A stretch of 64,000 nt of DNA from Phyto melanocephala (Eukaryota > Arthropoda > Insecta > Diptera > Rhinophoridae). The notes beneath the pieces were generated by a model. That model saw only the letters and a program-made list of their open reading frames with translations, had not been told where the DNA came from and made no database searches. The DNA is taken from contig OW799235.1 in the NCBI GenBank assembly GCA_941918925.1, forward strand, positions 35,789,701 through 35,853,700. The letters run 5' to 3'. Below are positions 44,403 to 56,958 of the stretch, piece by piece. Position 1 is the first letter of the stretch, and every line of letters begins with the position of its first letter. A program made the translations under genes and the position numbers.

Positions 44403-45881
44403 TTCTTTTTGGAAGCACACCAAACTGTAACATACTAAGCAGATACATATAACGTAAATACCACACCACCCTTTAGACAAGGTCACAATTCTTAATTGTG
44501 AAATTTCAAAGGCAAACTAAGTATAATATTATTTATCTATTCTATTTATTGCATTAGGTGGTTAATAGGAATCAGCTCAACCAGCAAATTATTTATATAT
44601 TTTTTCAGTAGGAACAAATTTAGTGAAATCATTTTGTTAAAATTCCAAATCGGTAAAACAGAATGCTGACTTTTGCAGTCATTTGAAATTTACAGAAAAT
44701 CAAATTTCCTAAATATGAGTGAGTATGTGAGAATTATAAAATTATAAAATTGAGCCCCGGGGGTAATATTTTTAATTATAATAAGATTTAGTTTTATATT
44801 TTGATGAGTGGTGTAAAGTACATTGGGTTACATTAAAACTTTTTTCTGAAATATTTCAATTAAAATTTTTTATAAAAGGAAAGGACTAACAGTTTTGAAG
44901 CCCATTTTTTGTTCTGGAGAACGGAAATTTTGTTTTTGTTCTACGGATTAAATGTTTAAGACATTCAGGAATTCATTGCTCGGTATATATAGCCTTGATA
45001 GTACTTATACATATATTAAAAATAAGATACAACTATGATTTTAATACTACCAGCCAAAGAATAGATAAAGAAAGCATAACCTGATGAAAGAAAAATTTAG
45101 AAATTAATGCAATGCTTTCCAATTTCTAATTTTATTAAATTGTACCATAAATATTAGTTTCGAATTACATATGTATGACATTGTAGCTGTTTGCGAAATT
45201 GCATTCCACTCGGTTAATATCGGAATAATATTTCAATATTCTTAAATATTTACAATTTAAAATATTTTAGGAAGTTAATAATAAGAAATTTAACTTAAGT
45301 CAGAATAAAATAATTTACAATAAATTTAAACAAACTGTTCCAATAAATATTAGTTTGTAGCTTAAAAAACAATGTTGATGTAAAATTTGGCATACAAAAT
45401 ATCAGAGTTTTTCAGATTGAATTCTTAAAATATAATATCAAAAATATGTATTTTTTTCAGTGCCACGACCACTTAAAAGTTAAAAAATTTTTGTTGGTTA
45501 CTAACAACCACAAACAAACATATTTCATTCATATGTGTGTACATACTTAAATTTAAATGAAAAATATTTATATAATATTATCAGATATATATAGTTGCAT
45601 ACCCTATAAGCAACGAAGCTAACCTTAAGCTAACTTTATCATAACTTATGGTGATTGATATTTGGATTATTTTTAATGGGGCTAACTGCCTATTTTAACA
45701 TTGCGATGTCCTACGGAGTAGTCAATTTTCCGACTCTAGATAACATTTTAACTAACTTAAAATTAGCTACTTAAAAGTTAGTTTAAAGTAATCCCATGTA
45801 TAGTTTGCTTATAGTAAGTTTTATATAAGTACATATTACTTGACTTTATTTAAAATAATTGTTAAAACTTTTTTTAAAATA
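44403..45881. other. AT-rich spacer
   Basis: No gene recognised. A local inverted pair TAACTAACTT/AAAAGTTAGTTTA near 45751-45785, and AGCTAACCTTAAGCTAACTT near 45618, may be an old foldback element. Confidence 0.35.
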
Positions 45882-47473
45882 TTTTTATACGCGCCAACAA
45901 AAAAATGATGGGGGTATATTCATTTTGTCATTCCGTTTGTAACACATCGAAATATCAATTTCAGGCCGCATAAAGTATATATTTTCTAAATCGGGGTTTA
46001 ATTTTATGATGACCGGCCGTCTGTCCGTCTGTTGAAAGCACGATAGAGGTCGCACCGAAAAAGCTAGGGGGCTCAAATTTTGCCAGAATCTTTCTTATAG
46101 ACAAGGTTTGCTTAGTGTTGAAAATGGGCTAATTCGGAATATTAGGAAGGGAGTTATAGCTCGTAGTGCAAGAGTAGGTCAAAAAAACCCTGTCCTTCCA
46201 ACATCGAATAAAATGCAATTGTGTCGAAACTAGGATGATCGATTATTCGACTTTTTTAAGAAACCGGTTTTCAAATAGTTTGAAATTTAGAATTTAAAAA
46301 AAACCGGTTGCTATTTTGAAAATTGAGAAAGAACCGGTTAAGCTGTTCGAATATATAAAATATAATATTTAAAGAAAAAATTAAAAAATATAAAAAAAAG
46401 ATTATAATAAAAATTATATCTAAATATGAAATTTTTACAGTTTATTTATATACGTTTGGCTGCACAATTACGCAATAACTGACATAAATGCAGTTGACCC
46501 ATTTGGTTTTAATTATTTGAATTTAAAGACAAAAGGTACTCTTTACAAGTAAAGTAAATAAATACAATAAATTAATACATAAATAAATAAGACTTTTTAT
46601 AAGGCTGTTATAAAATTTTGTATCTTCTTCTGTACATTTTTTAAATGTTAAATAGATTTTTTAAACTAATATGCACTAACGTATTTTATTTGAAATGATT
46701 TCTGTAATTTGAAACACATTTAAAAGGCTAGGGAGAAAATAGAAATACAAATATAGGCATAAACTAGTTTGTTCGATGGTTTAATTGAAATTTTTAGTTA
46801 ACAAACATTCAAAGCCATTAATAAAAATTAGGTTCTGGGTGAAGAGATTATTGGTTTTTCTTTATTGTTACTTTATTGTAAAAAATAAAAAAACGGGCTA
46901 TTTCGGATAAAAAACCGGTGTATTCGATATTCGAAAAATCAACATTTAGAAAAAACCGCCAGCTGAAAGAGCAAAAAACCGGGTTTTCCACCGGTTGTAA
47001 AACCGAGTCGATCACCCTAGTCCAAACGCATTTACGTAGAGCCATGAAATTTTAAATGTATATAATCCTGATTAAAAAATATCTTTCCTTAAAAATTAAA
47101 TTTCTTTTTAGTCAAAGGTTTTCTACTAACGCAAAACAAACGTCACACGCCCACTTTTACGCCCACCTTTCTCTATTGAAAAAGTTTTTGGAAAAATAAA
47201 GGACTATATTGAAGGATCTCAGTTTTATTTATTAGAAAAACTATATTGACACGCATACTTTAACGCCCAATTTCATTAGAAGAAAAGTTTACGTAAATAT
47301 TTTAATGGCATATCGAATTTATACAAAAAAAGTGATACATATTTCAGTATAAAAAGATTATTCCATAGGGATTACTGTTAATAACAAAATAATAAATTTG
47401 TGCTATAAAAGAACTTAAAGTTGGTGGTGCGTAAAAAAAATTCGGCACAGACGAATATAGTGCTCTTGCTTGT
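45882..47473 (+). mobile_element. DINE-1/INE-1-like element, complete but interrupted
   Basis: Starts TTTTTATACGCGCCAAC with a hairpin to GGGGGTATA, then CATTTTGTCATTCCGTTTGT, GCATAAAGTATATATTTTCT, GTCTGTCCGTCTGTTG, ACATCGAATAAAATGCAATT, ACACGCCCACTTTTACGCCC and ACGCATACTTTAACGCCC. It ends ATTCGGCACAGACGAATATA and GTGCTCTTGCTTGT. This is the best linear reference for the family in the window. A 789-bp hAT-like element is inserted at 46231. Confidence 0.8.
46231..47019. mobile_element. 789-bp hAT-like non-autonomous element
   Basis: Ends TAGGATGATCGA and (right, reverse complement) TAGGGTGATCGA. The flanks GTCGAAAC (46223-46230) and GTCCAAAC (47020-47027) are an 8-bp target duplication with one difference, and the uninterrupted DINE-1-like sequence GTGTCCAAACGCATT confirms the site. 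ACCGGTT motifs are clustered near both ends (at least three at the left, three at the right), a likely transposase-binding array. No transposase is recognisable inside; the minus frame at 46848-47045 is chance. Confidence 0.9.
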
Positions 47474-49458
47474 CTTAATTAAAAAAATAAGTTATTAAAG
47501 AAATATGTAAGAAATTAAAAAATATCTAAATAAATAAATTAACTAATTAACTTTTTACAATAACTCATACATTCATTTTAAATTCTCAGAGAAAATTAAA
47601 ACAAAGGAAAACAAAAAATCAAACGGTCTTATGAATGCTCTTAATTTTATTAACTTCTGCATTACTTTGTGTAAGCTTCTTGTTAGTTGATAAAAAACTT
47701 ACTTAAAGAACGTTATTTTCATAGTCGACTATTCTGTTGCTTATAGGGTACATACATGAAGCAAAACCAGACAAGTGAAATATATTTTGAGTGATTTTTA
47801 TTTATGTATATAAATGAATGATTGAATATTTGTATTTATGTATGTAACAATGGGTAAGGAAACTACGAACAAATGAATTATAATCGCAAATTTATGTATG
47901 GTTAAATTGGTCAATAAGTACGTGAGTGTTTTATTAAAAAAACACACACACATTTACAGTTCCATAAGTATGTATATATACCAATACGAAAAATGAATAA
48001 AAAAAATTGAACTGAATTAAGAAGAATAAAAGGATTTTTTCTCGTTATTTTATAAATTGTTATGGTTATAGATATATTTTAAGGACATGCTTTCTTTTAT
48101 TTTTCTCTTCACTTTATTTTGTTTTGCTATTGTTTTTTGTGAGTCTCTGCAATTGTTTTTTGAAGTTGAATACTTTTGACAATAAAATTCATTGAACCGA
48201 AAAATGTAATGACAATTAAATTTTACAAGTATTGAGAGTTTTAAAAGAAAGACAGAATGATCCTTTTCTTTTAAAAAAAAAAAAAAAAAAAAAACAATCA
48301 AAAGTAATAGCAATGGTTTAGGTGTTAAATTACAAACTATTTTAGAAGAGGATTAAAATAAATGCAAAAGTTTTAGGGAATATAAATGAATATAAGTAGT
48401 TATTGTTATTTTCTACAATATTATTTAATTTACTAAATTAAGGTTAAATTTTGATTGAGGTTTTTCACAAAATTAAGTTCTTAATAGGGGTTCCTCATTG
48501 AACACAAAGTTGATTTTAATTTTAAAGAATATTTAGTCAAGGCTTAAGGGAGGACTATTTCAACTAAATGTTTACCAGGGTATACGATTTAGATTCGAAA
48601 CAAATTGTAAAAATTGTCAATAAATTTTAACCCTCAGATTAAGAAGTAATTTTTAATTATTACTGGTATCCTTGCGGAAACATTATTGTTAGTAGTTAGC
48701 CACACTTTAATGTACATAAGTATACCAACTGTGGTTTAGTTAATCTTACAAAACTTTTAAGGCTTAATATCTATAACTTCTAAAATCTAAACTTGGAACA
48801 TCCACAAACTTTAATACCTACCAGATTGATGGTGCGCACAGTGTCGTGAATTCATATAAAGTGAAGAGTTTTTGCCAAGAGTTGAGATTTGGAACACATG
48901 GGATGATTAGGATGATAAAACATAATTAAATTTAAATTTCAATAATTTCGGATTAAGGATTCGTGTCCTTTCATTACATCATGAAATTTAGAAATGCCAT
49001 AAAAGTTAGAAACAAGCTTCAACTTCAACTTGAAATTATGTAGTCATTAATTATTATTAATGATGTTATTAAGTTTTATCAAAATCAGATCGAGGACACA
49101 GCAAGCCCAAAACTGTCCTTTTTAAAAAATTAAAAAAAAAAATTATATAATTTAATTTTCTAATTTAATTACGTACACAAAACACTTATAGTAAGCTCAA
49201 TGCGGTTGTAATGTATTCTAATGCGTTTCAAGGACACTCCCACCTTCTATATATCCTTAAAAATTATTAGATTTAATAGAAAACTGGCACATATTTTAAA
49301 TATTTAAACAATAAAACGTAATACAGCTTTTAGTATCATATCCTATAGTGTTTTGATTTTATATAAAAGCCCCTCCTCCACAATTTCTAGCTACACTAAT
49401 GAATTTATGGTATTCAATATGTTACAACATTTAAGTATAATTGTGCATTTATAGGGAA
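47474..49458. other. AT-rich spacer
   Basis: No gene or TIR pair recognised. A run of about 22 A lies at 48271-48292. The minus-strand frame at 48050-48313 translates this poly-A and is not a gene. Confidence 0.35.
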
Positions 49459-49945
49459 CTAGCCAGGCCAGGCGCGCGTTGCTGCGCCCTTTTATTAATA
49501 AAAATACATTCTGAATTTTAATTGAATATCAAGTGCAAGGCTAAAAATTATAACTTTTCTTTATGGGCGTGTCACTGCCCAGTTTTCTAATCAAGAAATT
49601 GTAAAGTTATGACAGCCCAATATGTGTGCAAAGTTTCAGAAAAATCAGTCCAGTGCAAGTACCTTTAAATTATAAATTTTTTTATGGGCGTGGCCCTGCC
49701 CATTTTTTTCTAATCACGAAACTATATAGTCATGACAGCTCAATATGTGTGTGCAAAGTTTCAGAAAAATCGATCTAGTGCAAGTAGCTAAAAAAGATAA
49801 CTTTTTTTTTGTGGGCGTAACTACGCCCACTTTTTACCACCCTTAAACACTCCTTGGAATGTGTACAACAACTTGCCAAAGTTTGAGTCCGATCGACTTT
49901 GCACACACACACACGCAGACATAGTTTCACTTTTATATATAAAGA
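49459..49945 (-). mobile_element. Non-autonomous Helitron, family A copy 4
   Basis: On the minus strand A|TCTTTATATATAAAAGTG at 49945 and GCGCGCCTGGCCTGGCTAG|T at 49459. Head and tail match the family. About two to three ~120-bp units remain and part of the head (the CCGAAACTGTAAAACC stretch) is deleted, so GATCGGACTCAAAC is joined almost directly to the GT microsatellite. Confidence 0.9.
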
Positions 49946-50430
49946 TAGCATAAGCTGCGGTCGACACATTCGATCGTAATTCAGCTGTAAATTTTCGTTT
50001 TTCTTTGTAATACCATATATGTGCTAAAGCACCGTTTTTGCATAAACCTTCACTATCAACAATGTTGATTCAACATGCATTACTTTGTTTTTCCTTTATT
50101 TTTTGTGAAATGAAATTAAAAGTGTGGACATCTGTAGGATAATTCCTTTTAAATGGTGTATTAATTTTTTTATAAAAATCTATTGTATTTATATGTGAGT
50201 GTAAGCTACGTAACAAAAATCAACTTGCCATTAATATGCTCTATTAAAAATTCTTTGAGTATTTAATTTTTATTTTCTATTTTGTAAAAAAAATATAATA
50301 AAATATTTATGTACATTTTTTTTAAAGAAGTCCTATAGTTAAAAAAATAAACAATTTTAAAGGGAAAAATTAATAACATGACAATACTTAACACATTGAT
50401 TACATCAAATATTGCAAGAAAAATATTTTA
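49946..50430. other. AT-rich spacer
   Basis: No gene recognised. GCTGTAAATTTTCGTTTTT at about 49983 recurs at about 60738, hinting at an unrecognised dispersed repeat. Confidence 0.3.
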
Positions 50431-50950
50431 CACAGAAAGAAAAATTATGTTCTTAATCCAAGAATTAAATTCTTATTTTGTTTATCATACTTTAGCTATA
50501 AGTAACAATACTTACGACAATAAAGCTGTAGCAGTTTTATGAGTTTCTCTTTTTTAGTTTTATTTAATGAAACGTATCGCTAAGAAAATGTCAAAGGGTA
50601 AGTAGTGAAGATACTGTAATATACAACGATCAAATCAAGTTACGAATAATTGAAACAAGCGAGTCTTTTGATTAATTCAATCTTATTTATACTTGAATTA
50701 ATCTTTTTTAAGGCTTACGTCAAGTACGGTTTCGGGCTTAAATCAAGCTAATAATTCTTGAAATCAAACTTTTTTCGGCTTAACTCAGTATTCCTAAAAG
50801 TAAGAAATACGTTCTTGACACATTCGTTCTTAAATCGAGCATTTTGTATTTGGTTTTAGAAAACCCATAGTTACCGTACTTCTGACACCGCTACGGATTG
50901 ATTTAAGTACGGATTACTTGATTTGAATTAATCCTACTTTTTTTCTTGTA
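50431..50950. mobile_element. Weak MITE candidate
   Basis: The left CACAGAAAGAAAAATTATG followed by TTCTTAATCC roughly mirrors the right end (reverse complement ACAAGAAAAAAAGTAGGATT). The interior has recurrent TTGATTTAAG/CTTAAATC blocks. Similarity is modest and no target duplication is seen. Confidence 0.25.
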
Positions 50951-52056
50951 TGCCCTAATCTTTCATTTCTTATAATTTTGTGGTTTAATTCTATAAACTA
51001 ATGTTTAATTTAATCAATACCGTGAATTAAAATGTTGTGCACTGTTGCTGGCATTTAGTACGAAGGATACAATTCTACATATAACAGCGCAGTTTCTTTC
51101 ATGAAAGAGTTTCTACACCTGTTATCTGAGCAGAGCTTTCTATAATTGCAAAGAAACGCCTAGCCGTATTCCAACCAATCAGTAAGTAAATTAGAAGCCC
51201 TAGAACAAATTATTTAATGATGTCCTTTTTTTTTAAAAAATATTTCAAGGATAGCTACAAGTCGAATGTAAAACTAAATGTTTACTTCGCCCATGATAAA
51301 TCCACACAATAATTTTACAATCTAGTAATCTTGTTATAGTCTACAAGATAATGTTAAAAATAATTTAAGAGGTGCAATATTTTTATGTACATTTTTTTAA
51401 AAAATAACTTTAAAAATTCGTAGTACCATACGACACTTTTGTCCAGTACAAAGATTCTTATCCTTAATCAATAGTTAGTTTTTAACTATCTTTTAGAAAC
51501 TTGCAGTAAATATTAAAATAATTATTAAACTACCATATGTACGCATCAGGATTAATTGCTGTATTTTAACAATTCAGTGGAAATATTATCTAAATTCATC
51601 ACGAACAAAGACAGCACTGTTTGTTTGTTGCACGAAAAAATGATGAAATTTGAGGAGGAAAGGTTATTTATGACATCAACGCAATGTAAAAACAATTTAG
51701 ATCAGTTAGAACTTTTAGAAGTATTAGAAGTAATATTATCATGGACTCAAATAAAAAATGCTGGCAACCGATAAAATTAATACAAATTAAGTTGATATCA
51801 TTGTCGTTTTATTTAAATTCAATTTATTTAGCGAGGAACCAAAAAATTTTACTCAACAATTTTCACTTAAGGCAGAACAAAGAAACATAAATGTGGAATA
51901 TGAGTGGAGATAATCGTTTTATTTATTTAATTCAATCAACATAAAAATTTACTGTTGAGCAATATTTTTTTTTTAAGAAAACAATAATTACATAAACAAA
52001 GAAAGACAGAAAAAGCATTAGATTTAAGCATTTGAGTTGAGAAACCTTAAAAGATT
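50951..52056. other. AT-rich spacer
   Basis: No gene is firmly supported. 51059-51150 has a coding-like frame (YEGYNSTYNSAVSFMKEF, then LHLLSEQS) between an AG and a later CAGTAAGT, and 51556-51774 an acidic frame of 72 codons. Neither is recognised. Confidence 0.3.
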
Positions 52057-52440
52057 TCATATAGTTACTGCATCATTATATAAAATGTAGATGTGTACAT
52101 AGAACTTATTAAGCTCAGCACAAATTTTTCTAAATGGATCAAAGTTTATGTAGTTTGATCGGTGAAATTTTATATATAACGGTTCATAAGATCTGAGCTG
52201 CCTGTTAGGAACATTGATGCATACTTTAAGTTGAAGATATGTAGAATCAATTTTATCTTGAATTTGATTCGGGACATGTGCAATGTTGGAAACATTTTTT
52301 CGGCTTTGAGTAATAAATGACACATCATATTGGGGATCCCAAATTACTGATCCATTATCCAGTAAAGGTCTTACCAATGACGTCAACGCAAATAATTGTA
52401 ATGATGATTTTGCCTCCCAGTAAAAATGGATGCTTACTTT
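52057..52440 (-). pseudogene. Non-LTR retrotransposon, C-terminal reverse-transcriptase ORF fragment
   Basis: A minus-strand frame, open upstream of the ATG at 52386, reads LTSLVRPLLDNGSVIWDPQY, then after a gap NVPNRQLRSYEPLYIKFHRS and NFDPFRKICAELNKFY, ending at 52057. It is the same family as the fragment at 2745-3238: SLVRP.L..GS.IWDP, NVP.R, DPF..IC.E.NKFY. The segment between is shortened (the FLLFCLRG to LPTLKSR region is replaced by SRKNVSNIAHVPNQIQ). It is therefore internally deleted and lacks the catalytic palm. It is open for over 120 codons but cannot encode an active enzyme. Confidence 0.8.
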
Positions 52441-52896
52441 AAGCAGGTTTGTAAATGTGATAAGCTAAATTCCCCCTTTTCAGATACATGAATGTTATAT
52501 GACTAGTTCCCACTTGGTAGTTCCCACTAGTTCCCACTTGGTAATTAAGAAGCTTTTCTTTTCAATACAACTTGCTTTCCTGTCAGATATTCAGTAAATG
52601 CACTGTTAGCGCTATTAACCTTCGTTTAAAGCTTCTACAAATCTAATTTTTTTGCGGGATTATTTTATATATTTTTTTAAATTATTATAAGCAAAGTGTA
52701 CACAAAAAAATCACATTTTAGATTCAATAATGAAATTTTCAGAATTAAGAAAATTTTAATTTGAAATAGGATCAATAAAAAAAATCTTAATTCAAACAAA
52801 AAATTGTGAGAAAAAAATCAGTTTTTCTTTCTGTATAATATTATTTTTAACATGATTCAAACGAAACATAAAAATAATAAAAATATTTATAGAAAA
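52441..52896. other. AT-rich spacer with local duplication
   Basis: AGTTCCCACTTGGTA and AGTTCCCACTAG are repeated at 52505-52545. Otherwise only weak AAAAAATC-rich repeats. Confidence 0.35.
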
Positions 52897-53690
52897 CTAG
52901 CTAATACCCGGTGTGCTTCGCCACCCCCATCGTAATGAAATAAAAATTTTATAGTTCTAAAATATATTTATTTTGCAAGTGCCACGCCTACTATTACTAA
53001 ATCAACCATTTCTTATTCAAATAATCATATAGACGTCAAAGTGTCTCTTGCAAAATTTGGGTACTCCAACTATTATCGCTTCCCAGATATACGAATTTTT
53101 GTATTTAATTCATATGACAGGTGCCACGCCCACTATTAATAAAGCATCCATTTCTTATCAAATTAGTCATATAGATGTGAAAGCTTCTCGTGCAAAATTT
53201 GGGTACTCTAACTGTTATCGCTTCCCGAATATACGAATTTTAGTAATCAATTGCTATTAGAGCTGCCACGCCCACTATTTCTAATGTACCCATTTTATCC
53301 AGAAATGTTTATTTGGGTGTCAAAGTTGCTCTTGCAAAATTTGAGTACTCTAAACGATATCGTTTTCCAAATATACGAAATTTAGTATTTAATTCATGTG
53401 GCCACGCCTACTATTGAAAGTCCGTCCATTTTCTACCCAAATGTTCGTGTGGATGTCAAAGTTTACCGTACTTAATTTGAAGCCTCTAGCTGCATTTACT
53501 TTCGTGATATATAATATTTAATACTTATTCTTTAATTTCAAACCAAAGTATAGCCTATAGTTCCTTCCAGACATACAGAAAGATTCTGTGAAAATTTCAA
53601 GAAAATTGGTCCAGCCGTTTAACCGTCTATAAAGCACAAACAAACGTACAAACATATAAACACACATTGATTTTTATATATATATATTAA
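52897..53690 (-). mobile_element. Non-autonomous Helitron-like element, family C, with ~135-bp units
   Basis: The 3' end on the minus strand is GTGGCGAAGCACACCGGGTA, then TTAGCTAG|T at 52897. The opposite end is AT-rich (ATATATATATAAAAATCAATG near 53690) but does not begin with TC, so that limit is approximate. The interior has about four units, each with GCCACGCCCACTATTA, ATGTCAAAG, CTTGCAAAATTTGGGTACTC and ATCGCTTCCC.ATATACG, spaced about 120-140 bp. The head ends with GGTCCAGCCGTTTAACCGTC on the plus strand, a pattern common in insect Helitrons. No protein. Confidence 0.7.
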
Positions 53691-53763
53691 AATAATTTTT
53701 ACCAACTGCTTGTTTGAATTTATTTTGATAATAATTTTTTTGTGTACCATAATTTAATATATA

Positions 53764-54130
53764 TGTGACCTTATCCGAGAAAAGGGACCTAGTGTGTCGA
53801 AAAACGGGTTTGGACTTAAGAGTGGAATTTGGTACCTAAAAGGATGTAGAATAAGATGAAACGAGTTAGATTTCTGACAAAAATTTATTTACTCCATAAA
53901 AATGTAAAAGACAAACTTGGGAAAATCGATGAAAATGAGAAAAAAATACAAAAATGTTGTTTTTAGGCATGACATCATCAAAGTCGACACCCAATTATAA
54001 CTAACCATACCAAATCGCATCTCCTAACTGAAGGTGTGTTCACAGTGATAATGCGTTATGAAACTTTAAATGCGTTTTTCCCAAAACTTCATTTTCACAC
54101 ACTAGGCCCCTTTTCTCGAAAAAGGTCACA
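53764..54130. mobile_element. 367-bp MITE with ~40-bp TIRs
   Basis: The left TGTGACCTTATCCGAGAAAA and GGGACCTAGTGTGT match the right end (reverse complement TGTGACCTTTTTCGAGAAAA, GGGGCCTAGTGTGT). That is about 40 bp with four or five differences. No target duplication could be read. The interior is A-rich and non-coding. Confidence 0.8.
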
Positions 54131-55139
54131 TGCAGTAATTTTTTAATTAAATAGTAACAAAATGCTGTGCAAAGTTTGACTAGAAGGCATATTTATTACT
54201 ATATGAATTATGGGCAGCCTGTGTTCACTTAAAAGTTTATCGTTTAATAAATGCTGTTAAAATTAAAATTTTTAAAATCTCTGATCCAAATATAAATGTT
54301 ACTAAAAGTATGTATAACTTCTTGACAAGTAAGAAATTTGTAAAAGTCTGTGATGCTACATAAGTTTTGCCACTAGCTTAAAGACATTATTTTAATAAAT
54401 TATTTTTAAAGTCATTAACAAAATTTTGGTCTAATCGCAAAGACGATTACACATATGAGATTAATATTAAAAAATGTATTAATTAATGTAACTGTGTCTG
54501 CATCTTTTCGGTTAATAAAAATATAAAAACTCTCTTTATTCCCGCAATAAGAAACAACTCGGGGCTTAATTTTTGTTTTGTTAATTCCAGTTGTTAATGA
54601 CAGTTGCTTGATAAATTATACAAAAACAAAGAGTAATAAAAGTATATTAAATTCCACTTATTTAAAGAGAAAATAAAGAAAAACAAATTAATACAAAAAC
54701 TAACACATGTTTTCGAACTCACTCTAGTTCATCAAAATTCTTAATGGTAAAAGGCAGCGACTCTAATGTGACTCTCTATTGTTAAGTATTTCTTATTCTC
54801 TAATTGCAGTTATACTAACGTTTAACGTAATGAGCTGTTGTAGGCTATTTTTGTTTCTACCGAAATAAAAGACTTGTGTTGCCAGGTTAGTATTTTTATT
54901 CGCTTTATATGTTTTACTTTCTAGGTTTGTGTTTTTTTTTTAATTCTTAAAATTTGATTGTTTTAGATATTACTCAATGTTGAATTATATAAATGATCAC
55001 TCAAAATGAAACACAATTGAAAACAATCTTAGGCAAAAATTAAGAATTACTACTTATTGCTAACAAATATATTTTTTCTTTGCCTCAGCCAGTATTTAAA
55101 TACAGGCTTGCTCTAATCGATGTACCACGTTTATGTGTT
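54131..55139. other. AT-rich spacer
   Basis: No gene, TIR pair or known repeat recognised. Confidence 0.35.
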
Positions 55140-55404
55140 TTTAAATAACAAGGTGGTCTCGGTTTTCTCCTCATATCTCAGTGGTTTATGTTCCGATTTT
55201 TCTGATTTTAAATGCCAATCTGTTATTATTTTTAATATTTTGATACCACACACGGCTTAAAAAAACTGATTTTCACATACACACGAATACACGGACAGAT
55301 GGACATTGCTAACTCGACTTTTCTGATCATAATCTTTCAGAAATATATACTTTATAAGATCGCAAGCGAATATGTGTAGGGTATAAAAGCGTATATGGAT
55401 TAAG
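55140..55404 (-). mobile_element. DINE-1-like fragment
   Basis: CTCATATCTCAGTGGTTTAT, ACACGGACAGATGGACATTG, AATCTTTCAGAAATATATAC and TTTATAAGATCGCAAGCG, then GTGTAGGGTATAAAAGC, are the hairpin-proximal half of a minus-oriented copy. It faces the plus-oriented copy starting at 55405 head to head. Confidence 0.65.
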
Positions 55405-56187
55405 CTTTTTATACCCTTCACACAGTGAAAAAGGGTATATATAGGTTTGTCATTCCGTGTGAAATTTCTACAATTTTCATTTCCGACCCCATAAAGTATA
55501 TATTTTCTGAAAGCTTATGAATAGGGGAGTCGATTAAGCTCTGTCAGTCTGTCCGTGTGTATGTTGAAATCAACTTTTTGAAGCCCCCCGCTTGGACCCG
55601 GGTATGGTATTAAAATATCATAAATATTCGGGAGTAGATCGGTATTGAAAATCAGAAACATCGGTACATAAACAACTGAGATATGAGCAAAAACCCACGA
55701 CCACCTCGATTTTTTTTCACAAAAACAACATTACAACACCAACATACATGCATACAAACTTTTATATTGGTTAGAGTAAACGTGGGATCGAATTCCAGCT
55801 GAGCCAAAAAAATTTATTTTTTATATTTTTATATATTTTTTTTAAATTTTTTTTTATTTTTTACTTAATATATTATTTTTATTTTTAATATTTTTGTTTA
55901 AATTTTTTTTTATTTTTTTTGTTTTATATTTATTATTTATATTTTAATTATTTTTATTTAAAATTTTTTTTTTAATTTTTTTAAAATTTTTTTTTATTTT
56001 TTTTTTTATTTTTTAACATACATACGTTAATTTGTAGTTTTGCAATGGGATGTTTTTATATATGTATGTTTTTTATATATGTATGTACGTATTTCATATG
56101 AGATGAATGGTGATACAAACTACTGTTATTGTATGACTACACGTTGTGAAGGGTATATAAGATTCGAATATAGCACTCTTACTTGTT
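55405..56187 (+). mobile_element. DINE-1/INE-1-like element
   Basis: Starts TTTTTATACCCTTCACAC with hairpin partner GTGAAAAAGGGTATA. It continues GTTTGTCATTCCGTGTGAA, GACCCCATAAAGTATATATT, GTCTGTCCGTGTGTATG and ATCGAATTCCAGCTGAGCC, then a long T-rich tract (55810-56030). It ends ACACGTTGTGAAGGGTATAT, AAGATTCGAATATAGCACTC and TTACTTGTT. The terminal TTCGGC palindrome has collapsed to ATTCGAAT. Mirror sister of 14619-15044. Confidence 0.8.
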
Positions 56188-56499
56188 AGATAATGGCACC
56201 GGAATCAAGAACATTGGCAATAAGGTTACTTCAAGTGCTGATATCAAAAACCACAAAAATAGTGATACTTATCTGTTTTAAACCCTGTATGGTCATCATA
56301 TATTTGTAATTCAAACTGAATGTCCGTTCGATGTTGGTATAACAAAATCAAATAGTGTTCCAAAATTAACAAGATTTTAAGGGTGTCCAAAAATTAACGC
56401 AAAACTTTTATTTGTCGCTATTTGTGCAGCAAAGTGTTGGCAATCCTAAAAAAACAATTGGACAGCAATTCATACTTTATAACTATTTGATATGCCTAA
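56188..56499. other. Spacer, no feature seen
   Basis: Nothing recognisable between the DINE-1-like element and the MITE. Confidence 0.35.
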
Positions 56500-56811
56500 A
56501 GGCCATGACTGACTATCAGATTTAGTCGTTCGATATGTCAAAGATTGTATGTGTGTTCAGAAAGTATGATAGTGTGGATGAAAAGTGCACATGTATGACA
56601 GATTTATTGACAGATGTGTCCGATTTAATAATCTTTAAAAATTTTCAAAAAATAGTAGTTTCTGTGCGATCAGAATTGCTTTTTGTAAGCAAGTATGACA
56701 GTGTAGCATCCAATTACACATTTTGTTGCGATTTTGTCATGTAGGACAGAAAACTATCAGATTTTTATTTGACATAATCGCACTACTTTGTAGGATAGTC
56801 AGTCATGGCCT
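56500..56811. mobile_element. 312-bp MITE, perfect TIRs and TAA duplication
   Basis: The ends AGGCCATGACTGACTATC and the exact complement at 56794-56811 are flanked by TAA at 56497-56499 and 56812-56814. A TAA 3-bp duplication suggests PIF/Harbinger. CTATCAGATTT motifs recur inside both ends. The 69-codon frame inside is not a recognised protein. Confidence 0.9.
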
Positions 56812-56958
56812 TAAGAAGATATATATATACGACAATCTTCTGTCAACAAAGTGTTATTTATAAATACATACATATGTACTTTACATTTTGCTTTTTTGTA
56901 ATTGCATAATATGCTGTTTTTACAATCTAAGCGATCAATTTGAGTTGACATTTTACTA

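Noticed and set aside
48050..48313. Minus-strand ORF with poly-Phe
   Set aside because: Driven by a run of about 22 adenines.
52695..52842. Possible MITE with AAAAAATC-rich ends
   Set aside because: Inverted similarity is weak and could arise from A/T runs; no flank duplication.
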